A DNA stretch of 64,000 nt from Cubamyces lactineus. Lineage: Eukaryota > Basidiomycota > Agaricomycetes > Polyporales > Polyporaceae. Below the pieces are notes generated by a model. It had not been told where the DNA came from, did not search any database, and saw nothing but the letters and a program-made list of their open reading frames with translations. The stretch is taken from assembly GCA_022376465.1 (NCBI GenBank), contig JACDTU010000005.1:732001-796000 (forward strand), written 5' to 3'. The position numbers and the translations under genes are program-made. How positions within the stretch are numbered: position 1 is the stretch's first letter; every line of letters begins with the position of its first letter. This document shows, piece after piece, positions 53,501 through 64,000 of this stretch.

Positions 53501-56500
53501 CGCGGTGAAGTCTGTCAGTTTGCTGACATGTATCTCCGAGCTCGGGGCGGCTGTCTTGTCAGGGTCTGACTGTCTGGCGTGCCAGGCAGCATGAACCGCC
53601 AGGCTAGCCTTGTTTGATCATGTAGTCGCCGCGAGCGGAGAAAACAAGGAATAAGAAGTTCGTCTCTAGACGTAAGTCAGAGGGTAGGACGCGCCAGTTG
53701 TGGACCCTGGGCGGTAGGAGCTTGCTGATTGGTGTGATAGACAGCTCAAAGTACCGAACCTGTATCTTCAAGAAAGTCCAGGTCGCATCCAGGTCGCGTT
53801 GTCTCCGAGTTATACAAGTGAGTGCTGCGTACTAAGATGGTCGTCCAGGTATATGAATGGGCTCAGCTCGTCTAGTCGACGCCACATGATATACAGGAAG
53901 GAGGTTGCTTGCCGATATACAAATGGGCGATTGCATACAATTGCTCGGGGTCCAACCTGGCAAAACGCCCTCCCAGGTTCCCCCCGTGGTCACTTGGCAG
54001 CTTTCTGTACTTCTCCTGCCTCTATTCTCGAACACTTCGCTAACCTCTCCTCCCTGGAGCTCATCACAACTATCTTCTCAGTATCCCTGAACCAGAATTC
54101 ATTACGACGCCTGTAACCTGAAAGCATGGGCGCAACGCCAATTCATACATCATGATGGCATGCTGCCGGAAAATGTCGGCAGTTTGCGTACTTCCACATG
54201 AAGCTTGTCTATCTGCGCCACTCTCATGATGCTCAAGTGTTCGTCGTGCGCACCCGGGACATGGAGCATCGAAATCAGCTCCTCTTCAACAGGTTCCTGG
54301 CTGGCAGAGGCCGCATACCCCCCGATCAGGTGTGTTTCTTGCTACGTCCCTGCGCCAGAGGCCCGTTCCGCTATTTGAGGGTTCCAAAGTACTTCTGCAT
54401 CCTTGGATGGCCGGACGTGAATTCGACAGGTTGCCGTGGAGCACGCCGCTTCGCTGGCATACGGATCCTCGCGCGTTGCGAGCCTGAGATGCAGACGTAC
54501 TGCGAGGTGTCGGTCCTTCTCACAGGACGTCGAAGCGCTTCATACAATGCGTGCTTCTCATCGCTCGCTACGGAGCGTAGCTTGTTCGACATGCTCTCTC
54601 GCTGTCGGGGAGGACTGCGTCATGGGAAATGTTGGTCTTCGCTTCTGCAGGCGAGAGACGGCAACCTACTCTCCGCTCGTACAATCACGCTCTACTCGCT
54701 GTGATCCTGATGATAGCCCGTCTGGAGCATGCTGCTGGCGAGAGTCCTTGTGCGGTATCGCCGCCCTGTCTGCGTCGGTGGAGGCGCAATGCATTCGGTA
54801 CTTGGCTTCCTGCTGGTATTCCCGCGCTTCGAATCTTACTGTGGCCTTAACTGCGCCTTCTTACTGCCTCATGCCAACCGCCCGTCTGCCTCCGGACCCG
54901 GAAGCCTAACCATCCGTCCTTCCAGATTACCATTCTGCTCTCACACGCTCCGAAACACCCACGCCCTCTACGCGCTTCCCGCGCTCCCTCGCATACGCAG
55001 GCGTGTCTTGCTACATCCTGGAGAAGCCAAGCGACGGTCGCGCGCAACGAACATCTACGCCAAGGATGAGATGTCTCAAAGCTGGACAACACATGACCTC
55101 TCACACTCCCTTTCTTTTGCCCGGGGGCTGAACCCGGCTTGTACGTACATCTATGCCGCCCATATGCCGGCAGATTAACGAGTTGAGGTGGGAGAGGCCA
55201 TATCCCCTCATCACTGCGGGCTTGATTTATCAGCGCAGGTACTACTTCTTAAGATGGTCAGCGCATGTCTTACGTTGCAGCGACGCCGATCGGGAGGGCG
55301 AGCGCAGTCGCGGTTGGTACCCCAGTTCGATTCGGATCGCTAGCAATCACAAAGCTGTCATTCCGTTCTATCTCCCTGGCGAGATGAACGATATGTTCTC
55401 ATCGTCTGGTATGAGCGGCGATATACGAACACGATCGGACCAGTGGGGAGCGGAATGAAAAATGACGGCAGACCACAATGGCCCACGAGTGCGATACTTT
55501 CGGGCTTCCTCGCCCCCCACGGAGCAGGACAAAAGAGGAAGCGTCAAAGACGTGGCCCGGTCATGAAGGCATACCACGGGACATGAACGGGAAATTTTCC
55601 GGGAGGTGATCACGTACTGGGGAAGCAAGGGTGCGTCCATGAGCTCCATAGACAGCGGGTTCTTGGGCGGCCTAAACCTTGCTCTTGCAGGTGAAGCTTG
55701 TCCAAGAGTGCATCCGATGCCGCTCAAACACACTCTAGGTATTTCCCTGGCAGCAGCGCGCTGCGGGAGCAACTTTGCGCCATGCGCCGGCTCGATGCAG
55801 CGTCCAGGAAATTCACGAATCGACGTTGATGATGGTAGCGTTAGATAGCCTGTATGACGTGGGGACTTCGCCATGGGCCTCGGGCTAGGTCTTCTCCACG
55901 TCGGGCAAGAGTGCGGTGACGATACAAGGGAGACTGTCGGGGAGAAGCGCGCGAGGCCGGGCGGCCCCTGCCTTCCTTCTGCACGCGTCCGCAGTCATGT
56001 AGGAGTCTCAAAGATGGATCCGCAACAGTGCAATCCAACTGGGCTTCGTGCGGGCCGATGGTACGATCCTCTTTGGGATTGCTTATTGTGATTGAGCAGC
56101 ATCCGGGAGGCTCTAACCTATCGTGTCATCATCGTGCATCGCGGCTGTGTAAAGGCTTCAATGAGCACTCACTTGTGTCAACAGGGCGGGAATGAAGCTG
56201 CTCTTCGCTCACGGCCAGGCAGGAAGGTACTTTGGTGCGCGAAGCGTCCACTGCGATGCTTCATGACGCCCAAGAAGGCCTGCAACGCGGTGTGGCCGCT
56301 GCGCATATTACCGCATCTGGAACAAGGGGATCGCTCAATTTCGGATTACAGGAATTGGTGCTTTCCGCAGGACCGCAAGTGCACTACTGGCAATCTGGCA
56401 TGCCGTAGAAGGCTCGGTCCAAGGATGGGTCGAGAGTGTGCGGCGTGTTGCAACCGCGGGATGTACCAACTGCTCTCGGCGCCAGTAGTGGGTGCTGGTT

Positions 56501-56610
56501 CGTAAGAGTGCTGTAAGGCGGGCGGTGCTTTACTCGTACGGTCACTGACAGGGCTGCGGGATCCTGTGCACTAGCCGCATGGCCAACGATTAGAGTTGGG
56601 GATTTGCAAG
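47560..56610. other. Gene-poor GC-rich region
   Basis: About 9 kb where I can support no gene. 47560-48240 should include the promoter of the gene starting at 47559. Frames at 48754-49569 and 49140-49560 (plus) look mildly protein-like but have no recognised motif. The long minus frame 51896-52822 and others around 50-53 kb are most likely products of high GC. No LTRs, terminal inverted repeats or transposase motifs were seen, so if it holds old transposons they are beyond recognition by eye. Confidence 0.5.
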
Positions 56611-57010
56611 ATGTCGGAAAAGCGTGCGGAAACGGCCTTGAAGAATTTATGCTGGGATACTACACCAAGAACCAGTACAATCAGCGGAGGTAAGGGCATC
56701 GTACGTGAGCCAAGTAGTTGCATCAGAAGGCCTACCGGACGGACAATTAAACGCCGGTGGTACGCCTGAGAATGGCCTTTTCTCGCCAGGTAGACTGGGC
56801 GCAAAGAAGAATTGGGAAGTCGGCATGAGCGGGGCTTGTCACAGTGGTGAGGTCCGTGCTGAGCTAGCCCACAACGTTCGATTGAGGCTGAACGACAGTG
56901 CTACACGCACCGCATTACGGGACATTTCCTCGGTGTGGTAAGTCTGACTGTGTCTGCATCGTCGTAGTCATGACCGCTCTGTCACCTCCAGCGTTTCAAT
57001 CCCACGATGA
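56611..57010 (+). CDS. Possible small spliced gene (about 101 aa), hypothetical
   Basis: Three candidate exons, 56611-56689, 56727-56937 and 56992-57010, start at ATG (MSEKRAETALKNLCWD), use gtaagg and gtaagt donors, and keep frame through GEGLPDGQLNAGGTPENGLF, GAKKNWEVG and a short tail ending SVCVSIPR. The first intron would be only 37 nt, short even for this genome. No family is recognised. An alternative last exon in another frame stays open to 57215. This may be chance or a gene remnant. Confidence 0.25.
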
Positions 57011-58122
57011 ATCGCGAGCTGGAAACCTACTTATCAAAACCCCTCTCTGCAAGTGCGAGGTTGTAGACAGGAGGGTGGTCATTGGACACAAGTGGTACAC
57101 GTTCGCAGAGACACAGGTGGCCGCGAACACAGCGAGAGCCGCGGCCCTGACTGAGCGGCGAACCGCATTGAAGTTCGTAGGCATCCCTGGTAACGTGAGA
57201 CAAGTGCAAGAATGAGTAATTTGTGTGTGAAGTAGGATGCTGCGGCTCACTTCGCAAGACAACCAAAGATATTGCGCGTCACAAGTTTCCTGAGTGAATA
57301 ATGATTCAGCTACAACATCAGCATCGTTGTCAAGGGACTGCACGTACTGAGTGTCCTCCATAGTGATAAACGCTTTGAATGGATAGTAGCACGCACCTTG
57401 ACCCAGTCAACCTCGCCAACGCAGAGATATTCATCTCAACGCGTTCAACGGCGTAAAGCCCTTCAAAGCACAAGAGAGTCGTCATAGATATCGTCAGTAT
57501 ATACATAAGACATCGTCACTACGTTCAGAGAGATCGTAAAGAGACTATGGGTACGGGGAGCGATCAGCAAGAGGATGAGAGACAGAAGAAGAGGAATAAG
57601 GGAAGAGGAGTAGGAGTAGGAGGGTCCGTCGGGAATCAGCTATACCTACAGCGGGTGGGGTAGCATCTATGAGAGCGGTATAAATACATAACGTTACGGG
57701 TATCGAACGATACATCCAACGCAGGAGAGGGAGAAGGAAGGGAAGGAGGAGATTGAGACCGAAATTGAGAGACGAGAGCGTGAAACCGAAAATGAGATAT
57801 GAAATAATAGACAGAGAGGCAAGACGGAGAGGCGAAAGGGATAGGAAAGCGCATAGCAGGAGGCACACAAGTAAATAAGAGTTAGATACGACAGCCGAAT
57901 CTAGCAGAAAAGCTTCACAGATGAACGAGAACAAGAGACAAGAGAAGTCATGGCTGCTCAGCAGCGAGTGTCGTCAAAAGTGATTTTTTACTCACCACAT
58001 CGGGGAGCGATGATGCATCGACCTCGAAATCATGTCCCGCGAGGAGCGTAGGATTTTTTGTTTGCCCAATGAGCAGTTGTGGTTGTGTTGTGGCGCCGCA
58101 CGGGATGGCCGTGGATATGAAT
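57011..58122. other. Intergenic, with purine-rich tract
   Basis: 57540-57950 is strongly purine-rich on the plus strand. It creates a leucine-rich open frame on the minus strand that I regard as an artefact. It probably contains the 3' untranslated region of the minus-strand gene ending at 58123. Confidence 0.55.
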
Positions 58123-60941
58123 TCACCGCCTCCATCCGCTACGTCCGCCAACGGGCGTCGCCAACGTCTCGCGCGCTTTCGACGCCGTGACGTACATCGC
58201 CATCGCCTCCTCGATGTTCACGCCGCCTACTCCCGGTCGCGTGGTGCCCATCGCGGCCTTGTCGAGCGCACTCGATGCGAGCTCAAGCATCTGGTCCAGG
58301 TCGCCGTCATCCTCCTTCCACATGCCCGGAGGCGCAGTCGGAGCTGCTGCTGCAAGGCCTGACGGGCCTGCGCTCGGCATGCCCCACCGTGCATATGCTG
58401 GCTCGGCGTCTGGGGCAGGAGTGAAGCGCGCCGCGGCGATCCGAGTGGGGGTGGGCGTCGCGCCGCGTCCGCGCGCAGGAGAAGCGGCACGACCTCGTTG
58501 AGGTTGGCTGTTCTCGCCACCAAAGAGTGCCCAGGGCGAGTTACCGGCGAGCGAGGCGAGAAGACCGCCAAAGCTTGCTCCTCCCGACTCTTCCTCCTCG
58601 TCATCGTCATCGTCCTCATCCTCATCGAGTGTATCGGCGGAAGCGCTCTCTTCGTCTTCCGACGAGGAACCCGCGAACCACGCGACGTAGTCACGCCCAC
58701 TGGGCTCTTGTGGGGGTGGCGAAGGAGGCTCGGGCGACTCTGGTGATTGAGGAACGGGATCGACATCTGGAGCCTGCGTAACCTGAGCAAGACGAGACGG
58801 CCTTGATGGAGCGAATGGATTCTTGTTGCTGCTCGTTGCGCGAGCCATCGGAGGTGCCCAGATCCCGTTCGGCACCGCCGCGGCCTTCTGATCTGCGGTG
58901 GTGGTCTGCGCAGCGTTCGCCTTGCCCTGATATGTCTCCCAGGGGCTGGGTGTGCTAGACGAAGGTTTAGGAGCGGGCGAGTTGCGCCCGTTGGCCGCAA
59001 GTTTCGTATTGATGGGCGCGGGAGATGCGGCACGCTGGGTCGGAGTGGAAGACTTCCCTCCGCTCAACGTAGAGAGAGCGGGCACCGCAGGCTTGCTCTT
59101 TGGCTCGGCGGGAGCTGGAGTCTTCTGAGAAAGCACTGACGTCCATCCACTCGCAGCCGGAGTTGACGCAGGCGCTGCACCTGGCGTCGGGGTAGAGCGA
59201 CCGTTGGCAACAGGTTTCGTCTCCGCCACAGCGACTTTCTTGCCCTTCTTCTTGCCCTTGCCCTTGATAGGGACCTCAATGACCTCGTCCACCTCGGGCT
59301 CCGGCTCGGGCTCCGGGTTGGACGGCGCGTTGGGGACGTACTCAAGGATAGGTTCCGGCGCGGGGGTAGGCTCGGTCCTCTTGACAGGCTGTGTACGTTC
59401 CTCCGGGAAAGCTCCCGGAGGCTGTAGAGGCCGCGCGGTCGACGGAACCTGTACCGTAGACGGAGGCGCACTATCGCCACCTGGTCCTCCCAGGCCACGC
59501 TTCTTGCGCTCATCCGCGAGGAGCTCGTCGCGGCGCTTAACGATATCGCGTGCGCTCTGCTCCATCGCCATTTGGTGAGCGCGGATCGTGAACTCGCGGT
59601 CGGCGGTAGGCATGGGCTTCCGGAGCTGTCGCGCGAGTTCCGCGTCCGCGTCTGCAGCCTTCAGGTGGAATTGGCGTATTGAGTTCAAGTACAACTTTTC
59701 CACCACTTGCATGTACTCGGCGTCAGCTGCATGGGATGGGGGAAGAGGGCAAGCAGAGAGAGCGACGGGGACAGAGTAGGCAAGAAGCACTAGATCCGTC
59801 TCGGAGGACGCTGTCGCCGTAGCAGGGGTCGCGGCGGCAACGGGAGTCGACGTGACGGGGGCCCTTGCCTGAGTACGGTGATCCTCGCGGATAGAGGATG
59901 TCAGGCTTGCAGGTGTCTGCTTCTGTCGATCGAAGCATACTTGTTAGCTGATGCCCGTCTCGAGTGCAAGTGTGCAAGTACCTTGAGTGGTTCAAGCACA
60001 TCTCCCGGTACAGGCCGGGACGCCACAGGCTGCGTGCTGTGAAGCGGTTGACCAGCCTTGGCCTTTTGAGCTGCAGACGATTGCAGCGGTGCTGAAGAAC
60101 GCGACTGCCAACCTCCCAATGGTTTGGAGGGGGCTGGAGGGGTAGTGCCGCCGATGGCAGTACTACTGGAGTTGGCACTGCCCGCCACCGACGCATGTTG
60201 GGCTAGCGCATAGACGCCCGTCTCCTCGTCGGACTCTTCGTACGAGAGAACTTGCTCGACTGTGAGCATCTCGTCGGGAGTCATATCGACCCACTCTTCC
60301 GCTTGAAGATTCGCGCGTCGAAGGCGTGCATCCCATTCGGCACGGGCAGCAAGCGCAAACTCGCGCTGCATAGCGTTGACGATCTTGTCCATACCGTTCG
60401 GCGTCCCCTTCTTGTCCTTCGAGCGACTTGTACGCTCTGCAGCCTTTGCCAGCTCCTGCAACTCCATCTCGATCTCTGCCTGGTGCGGCAGTACCCACGT
60501 CTGCTCAAAGTCGTTCCATTCAGCGCGCACTCGGTCCGATCGGGTGAACGTATGCTTCTGAGCGGGAGTTAATTTGGCTGCGGGCGTGAACACATTACGG
60601 AGATGAGAGGCGAGGGCCGACTTTGCCGGCTGTGCGGCATGTTTGGCAGGTTGGGAAAGTGTTTTGGGAGGCGGGGCGACGGGGTTGGCTTGGATAGTGA
60701 CGCCTGGCTTTGGTGGGCCGGCGGGCGGTTGTGGGGACACTCGCTGCGTCGAAGACGTGGCTCCAGAAGACGAAGATGGCTGCGGTGGTCTTGCTGGTAT
60801 AGGCTGAGGTGCTTGTTTCGCAGCTACGGGGGGTTTCGAAGCTGTAGCAGGGGCTACGGCGGGGGGCTTCGCTGTAGATGGGGATGGCTTGGGTTGGGCA
60901 GGGGGTTTCGCCGCAGCCCCGTTCTTCCTCTTGGGACTCAT
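58123..60941 (-). CDS. Low-complexity orphan protein (919 aa)
   Basis: Two exons, 60941-59982 and 59922-58123, join in phase 0 across a 59-nt intron. The start is the ATG giving MSPKRKNGAAAKPPAQ. The first 120 residues are Ala/Pro/Ser-rich and positively charged. About 125-245 looks folded and helical (RSDRVRAEWNDFEQTWVLPH, NAMQREFALAARAEWDARLR, MTPDEMLTVEQVLSYEES). A second helical block in exon 2 (YMQVVEKLYLNSIRQFHLKA, MEQSARDIVKRRDEL) is followed by a lysine/glycine patch (KGKGKKKGKK), a long Pro/Ser linker, an acidic run (DEDEDDDDDEEEE) and a final helical segment (DLDQMLELASSALDKAA). No family is recognised. The mix of basic and acidic patches would fit a scaffold or chromatin-linked protein, but that is a guess. 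Confidence 0.8.
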
Positions 60942-61552
60942 GTTGGAGCCAGGGATCGCGCACGTAGTCTGCAAAGTCGTTCTCCGAGTTTAGCAGAGAT
61001 GAAAGCAGCGATTTCTGGAGGCAACATAGACAGTGCGAGGAGAGATGGAAAGACAAGAAGAAACTCGGCTCTGACTCAAAATCCACCGCTTATGGGAACC
61101 GGCATTCGCCGGACAAGCGAGTGATGCTCAAAGCGGCAACGGAACTATTGTCTGATCTCCTCGACCGTCGGGTGCACAGCAGAAGTCGTTCATGGGCTGT
61201 GAGAAGAGCAGACTGTAAGGTTGATGAACGCTAGGATTTGAGCTGAACACGGCGTATTCAGCATGTATCCACGTTGATTGGTCGGAACCAACGATCTCGC
61301 AGGGTCTCAACCGCGCCCGGCCGTCCGACGAACTCGCTGCAACGTACGTCCAAGTATATCTGTGCCTATGTTAGACAATCGAAGCTGTAAATGGTTGTCT
61401 TGCTTGCCCCGTGGCCGACGCGCTCCGATGGATCATGGCATGAGCAAAGAAAGCAACTGCGGTGAACGGCGTAAACCGCCGGCAACTAGTCCACATGGTA
61501 CCAACTAGGCCACGATGACGTATCCGGTGCCTCCTCGCGCGCACTCGCAGCT
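60942..61552. other. Divergent intergenic region
   Basis: Lies between two divergent start codons and should contain both promoters. No gene is supported. Confidence 0.6.
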
Positions 61553-61558
61553 TATAAA
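61553..61558 (+). promoter_or_regulatory. Candidate TATA box of the PMP3 gene
   Basis: TATAAA lies 93 bp before the start codon at 61646. A TATA element is in keeping with the stress-regulated expression known for this family in yeast. Confidence 0.5.
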
Positions 61559-61645
61559 CCTCGGCGACCTAAACCCTGTCCCTACGAACGACCTTGACGA
61601 CTCCTCCACGTTGTATCACCTCCACTATCTAAAGAATCGTCGAAC

Positions 61646-62078
61646 ATGGCAACTTGGGTTTCCCCCACACACGATGTCATACTCTACTTCCTCGCCTTGT
61701 GAGTTTGTCAATCAACTACTGTTCAACTCATTCCTGACATGTTCGTTGCAGATTCATTCCGCCCGCTGCTGTATTCTTCAGTGAGTACTGAGAGGGCATC
61801 GTAGTCTTCGTCCATGCTGACGTATTGTGTAAAGAGCGCGGAATAGCTGCTGGTGAGTACATCAAGGGTGGTCTCGCACACCTGTTCGCTGACCTCATGT
61901 CTGTGTAGATTTCTGGATCAATATCCTCCTCTGGATCCTCGGCTGGATCCCCGGGGTACTACACGCATGGTACGCTCCATGCTGGCCCACACACCGACTC
62001 ACAGCTAACAACTCGCGCTCAGGTGGATTATCTCGCGAAGCGAGCGAGCGGCTGTATATCCCCCCTAAACCCTCCTAA
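61646..62078 (+). CDS. PMP3: PMP3/RCI2-type stress proteolipid (68 aa)
   Basis: Five exons join in frame: 61646-61698, 61752-61780, 61835-61852, 61909-61969 and 62033-62078. The product starts MATWVSPTHDVILYFLALF and carries the family core IPPAAVFFKRGIAADFWINI followed by LLWILGWIPGVLHAWWII, two membrane segments separated by the KRG turn. Known role: a small plasma-membrane proteolipid that limits membrane hyperpolarisation and supports salt and cold tolerance. The 68-aa length is slightly above the classic 52-55 because of a charged, proline-ending tail (RSERAAVYPP). Exon 3 is an 18-nt microexon, and each intron is about 50-60 nt. The gene is too fragmented to show as one open frame. Confidence 0.96.
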
Positions 62079-63096
62079 ACCTCGACTCTCACGCCTTCCT
62101 ATGCAACTTACTGTACACTATTACCTCTGTATTATATTTTGTGTTCCCACCGAACTGAGTCACGATGATACCTCGTCCCGCCTCTGGTCCAATGTTCATT
62201 GAGTCGGAGTGCGAGATTCTGTCGGCAAGTTCAGTCAGCATCAACCCGTCAGTGCCCGGGAGCTTCCACGAAAGGAAGAGCTCCCTTCAGCGTCAAGGGC
62301 GATAGCTTTAGATCCTAACAGGCTCAAATATTGCACAGCCACATACTCAACGCCCGGGGGCTACTGTGGTTAACGCTTGGGCGCTACTAGAGTACCCCTA
62401 CAGCGGAGGCATCCTTCAAACAGCCAGTCTGGGGCAATGCCATTGCACAGAAGAAATGAGTATATCACTCTGATTGAAGAGTCTGCATATCTCCTGAGAG
62501 GCCCCCCCTCAGTTCCTCATAGCTGCAAGTTCACCGTCGGTTACACAGTTGAATGATGGCGGCCGCATGCATGCAGAACGATAGAACACACGGACAACGG
62601 GCAGAGGTAGAATGGCAGATGTGTAGGAACACCACACAGTGGCTCATTCAGATCACAATCCGAACACACGAGGCACGGTCGCGTTGGTCAACAAGTGCAC
62701 GTGACTATGCGCGATCGATACGAACATCCGTTTTGAGAAATTTCGCGTCATGACACGTGTATTGACTACCACACACACGGTACAGACATACGAGTATACA
62801 GGCAACAGACAACAACGACGTAGCGGGGCGGGAGCATAGCAATTATGTACAGTACAGATGAGGAGATGAGAGCAATGAGATAGTGTGGGGTCGATATGCA
62901 CAGAGGAAGGGAAAGCGATGATGAGGAATCGTGCAGGGCATGTGAGAGACCGTAATAACGTTGCGAGGAGGTGCGTCAGCGGCGACGCGTCGTGGCTATC
63001 GGGGTCGTCGTCAGCGACCCGTGGATGACGCAGAGAGAGGGTGGGGAAGAGAGAGTGCCGACTGAAAACTCACCATAGCTGACCACGTCCCGAATC
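62079..63096. other. Intergenic
   Basis: No gene is recognised. 62880-63090 is likely the 3' flank of the minus-strand gene ending at 63097. Confidence 0.55.
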
Positions 63097-63489
63097 CTAC
63101 TCGTCGCGAGGGGTCGTGATTCCATAGTAGATCTCGGTGAGCGTAAACTCTCGGTTCTCCGTGGTGACTTGCCGGTCCAAGGCACCGAGTACGCGGCGGT
63201 ACTTGTGGTCTTCAGGGCGTTTAATGCCCTTCTTCGCGGTTGCCTTACGTTTGAGGCCGCGAGCACGCCGCTGCGGCCCAGACGACGCGGAGACGCTCGG
63301 GTCTGCGTTTTCATTCTCTTGATCGTGAGAGGAGCGAGCGCGCCCGCTGGTGGACGGACGCGTGAGGTTGGTGGTAGAAGTGACGGGTATATCGGGGATG
63401 GGGGTTGCCTCCGCGGCGGTAGAAGGGTTTGCGTCTCCTGCGGGGACGACGAAATGAAGGTTGCCGTTGTGGGTAATGAAAGCGGACAT
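63097..63489 (-). CDS. Small basic orphan protein (130 aa)
   Basis: An open exon runs from ATG 63489-63487 (MSAFITHNGNLHFVVPAG) to TAG at 63099-63097. The middle is Ser/Thr/Pro-rich, followed by a basic patch (RRARGLKRKATAKKGIKRPE, a plausible nuclear localisation signal) and a C-terminal segment YRRVLGALDRQVTTENREF that looks structured. The family is not recognised. The conserved-looking C-terminus and clean start favour a real gene; an intron or further exon cannot be excluded. Confidence 0.5.
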   Translation of the reverse strand: MSAFITHNGNLHFVVPAGDANPSTAAEATPIPDIPVTSTTNLTRPSTSGRARSSHDQENENADPSVSASSGPQRRARGLKRKATAKKGIKRPEDHKYRRVLGALDRQVTTENREFTLTEIYYGITTPRDE

Positions 63490-64000
63490 TGTGTTATGGG
63501 GTATAGTGAAAGATACGATGGTGGAATAACGGGGTATGGGTGCTGTGGCTGGCGTGGGTCTGTGGCTGAACAGAGACGGTAGTAGTGGGGAAGAGGAGGA
63601 AGTCGCGTCGAGGACCGAACTTGTACCACCCACGCGCGCCAACTCGCGTTAAGCGAGCGCGAGTTTCCGAAAATCTGCAGGGGCAGCCAGCGCGGGACCC
63701 CCATCACTGGGTTTGCAAACAAAGAGGCCCAGGTAACGGCGGCACCCCATTGTAGACGCTCGGCTTCCGCTCACCGGCCCGCATCGATCATGGCTAAGCA
63801 AAGGGGATCACTATAATCTGCACAGCTGTATAACGAAGAATAGAGAACGTACCAGATGACCGTGGAACCGGATCACAGACCTGTCCTCCCTTTGCCAGCC
63901 CTCCCATAGCCCATCGCACATACCCTCCGCTGCTCCGGTCGCCCGTAGTGCCGCTGCGGCACCATGATGAATCGGACATCACTGCAGGCAAGACGAGAAG
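63490..64000. other. Window-end flank
   Basis: Presumably the promoter of the small basic orphan up to about 63700. Beyond that I see nothing; any gene would run off the window. Confidence 0.4.

Noticed and set aside
57545..57934. Leucine-rich possible membrane protein on the minus strand
   Set aside because: Results from a purine-rich plus strand; it lies in a probable 3' untranslated region.
1..64000. CRISPR arrays, rRNA genes and tRNA genes
   Set aside because: No regular repeat-spacer array or rRNA signature was seen. The only tRNA-like stretch is the Copia primer-binding site. A covariance-model scan would be needed to exclude tRNAs fully.

Overview
The window looks like nuclear DNA of a basidiomycete fungus, most likely a mushroom-forming Agaricomycete. 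Genes carry many short GT-AG introns (about 50-60 nt), coding DNA is GC-rich, and the set includes an F-box protein, a lineage-expanded kinase-like family and a Ty1/Copia retrotransposon typical of that group. Exon coordinates were read by eye from splice signals and reading frame; no database search was run.

Layout. (1) 106-5532 is the left arm (A) of a large inverted duplication. It carries a five-exon kinase-like gene, a convergent 121-aa orphan gene and about 3 kb of uncharacterised repeat-like DNA. (2) 5533-16868 is the single-copy core: FKBP12 (-), a gene-poor stretch, fimbrin (+) and an F-box gene (-). (3) 16869-30096 is the right arm (B), inverted relative to A. It holds two kinase-like genes in tandem, a paralogue of the orphan gene, and a full-length Copia element (18934-25249) with near-identical LTRs and a 5-bp target duplication; the empty target survives in arm A at 3468-3472. 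(4) 30356-47559 is a conventional gene block: omega/Ure2-like glutathione transferase, bestrophin-like channel, a 1462-aa coiled-coil protein ending in a J-like domain, and a 701-aa disordered protein ending in an RRM-like fold. (5) 47560-58122 is about 10.5 kb with at most one weak gene call. (6) 58123-63489 carries a 919-aa low-complexity orphan, a PMP3/RCI stress proteolipid gene and a small basic orphan.

How the genes work together. FKBP12, fimbrin, bestrophin, GST and PMP3 are household functions (peptidyl-prolyl isomerisation, actin bundling, anion conductance, detoxification, membrane potential) with no sign of a cluster. The most unusual content is the pair of arms: each has a kinase-like gene facing tail-to-tail with a small orphan gene, in an inverted duplication around housekeeping genes, one arm broken by a recent Copia insertion. 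This conserved two-gene cassette is the best candidate for an undescribed system; its function is unknown.
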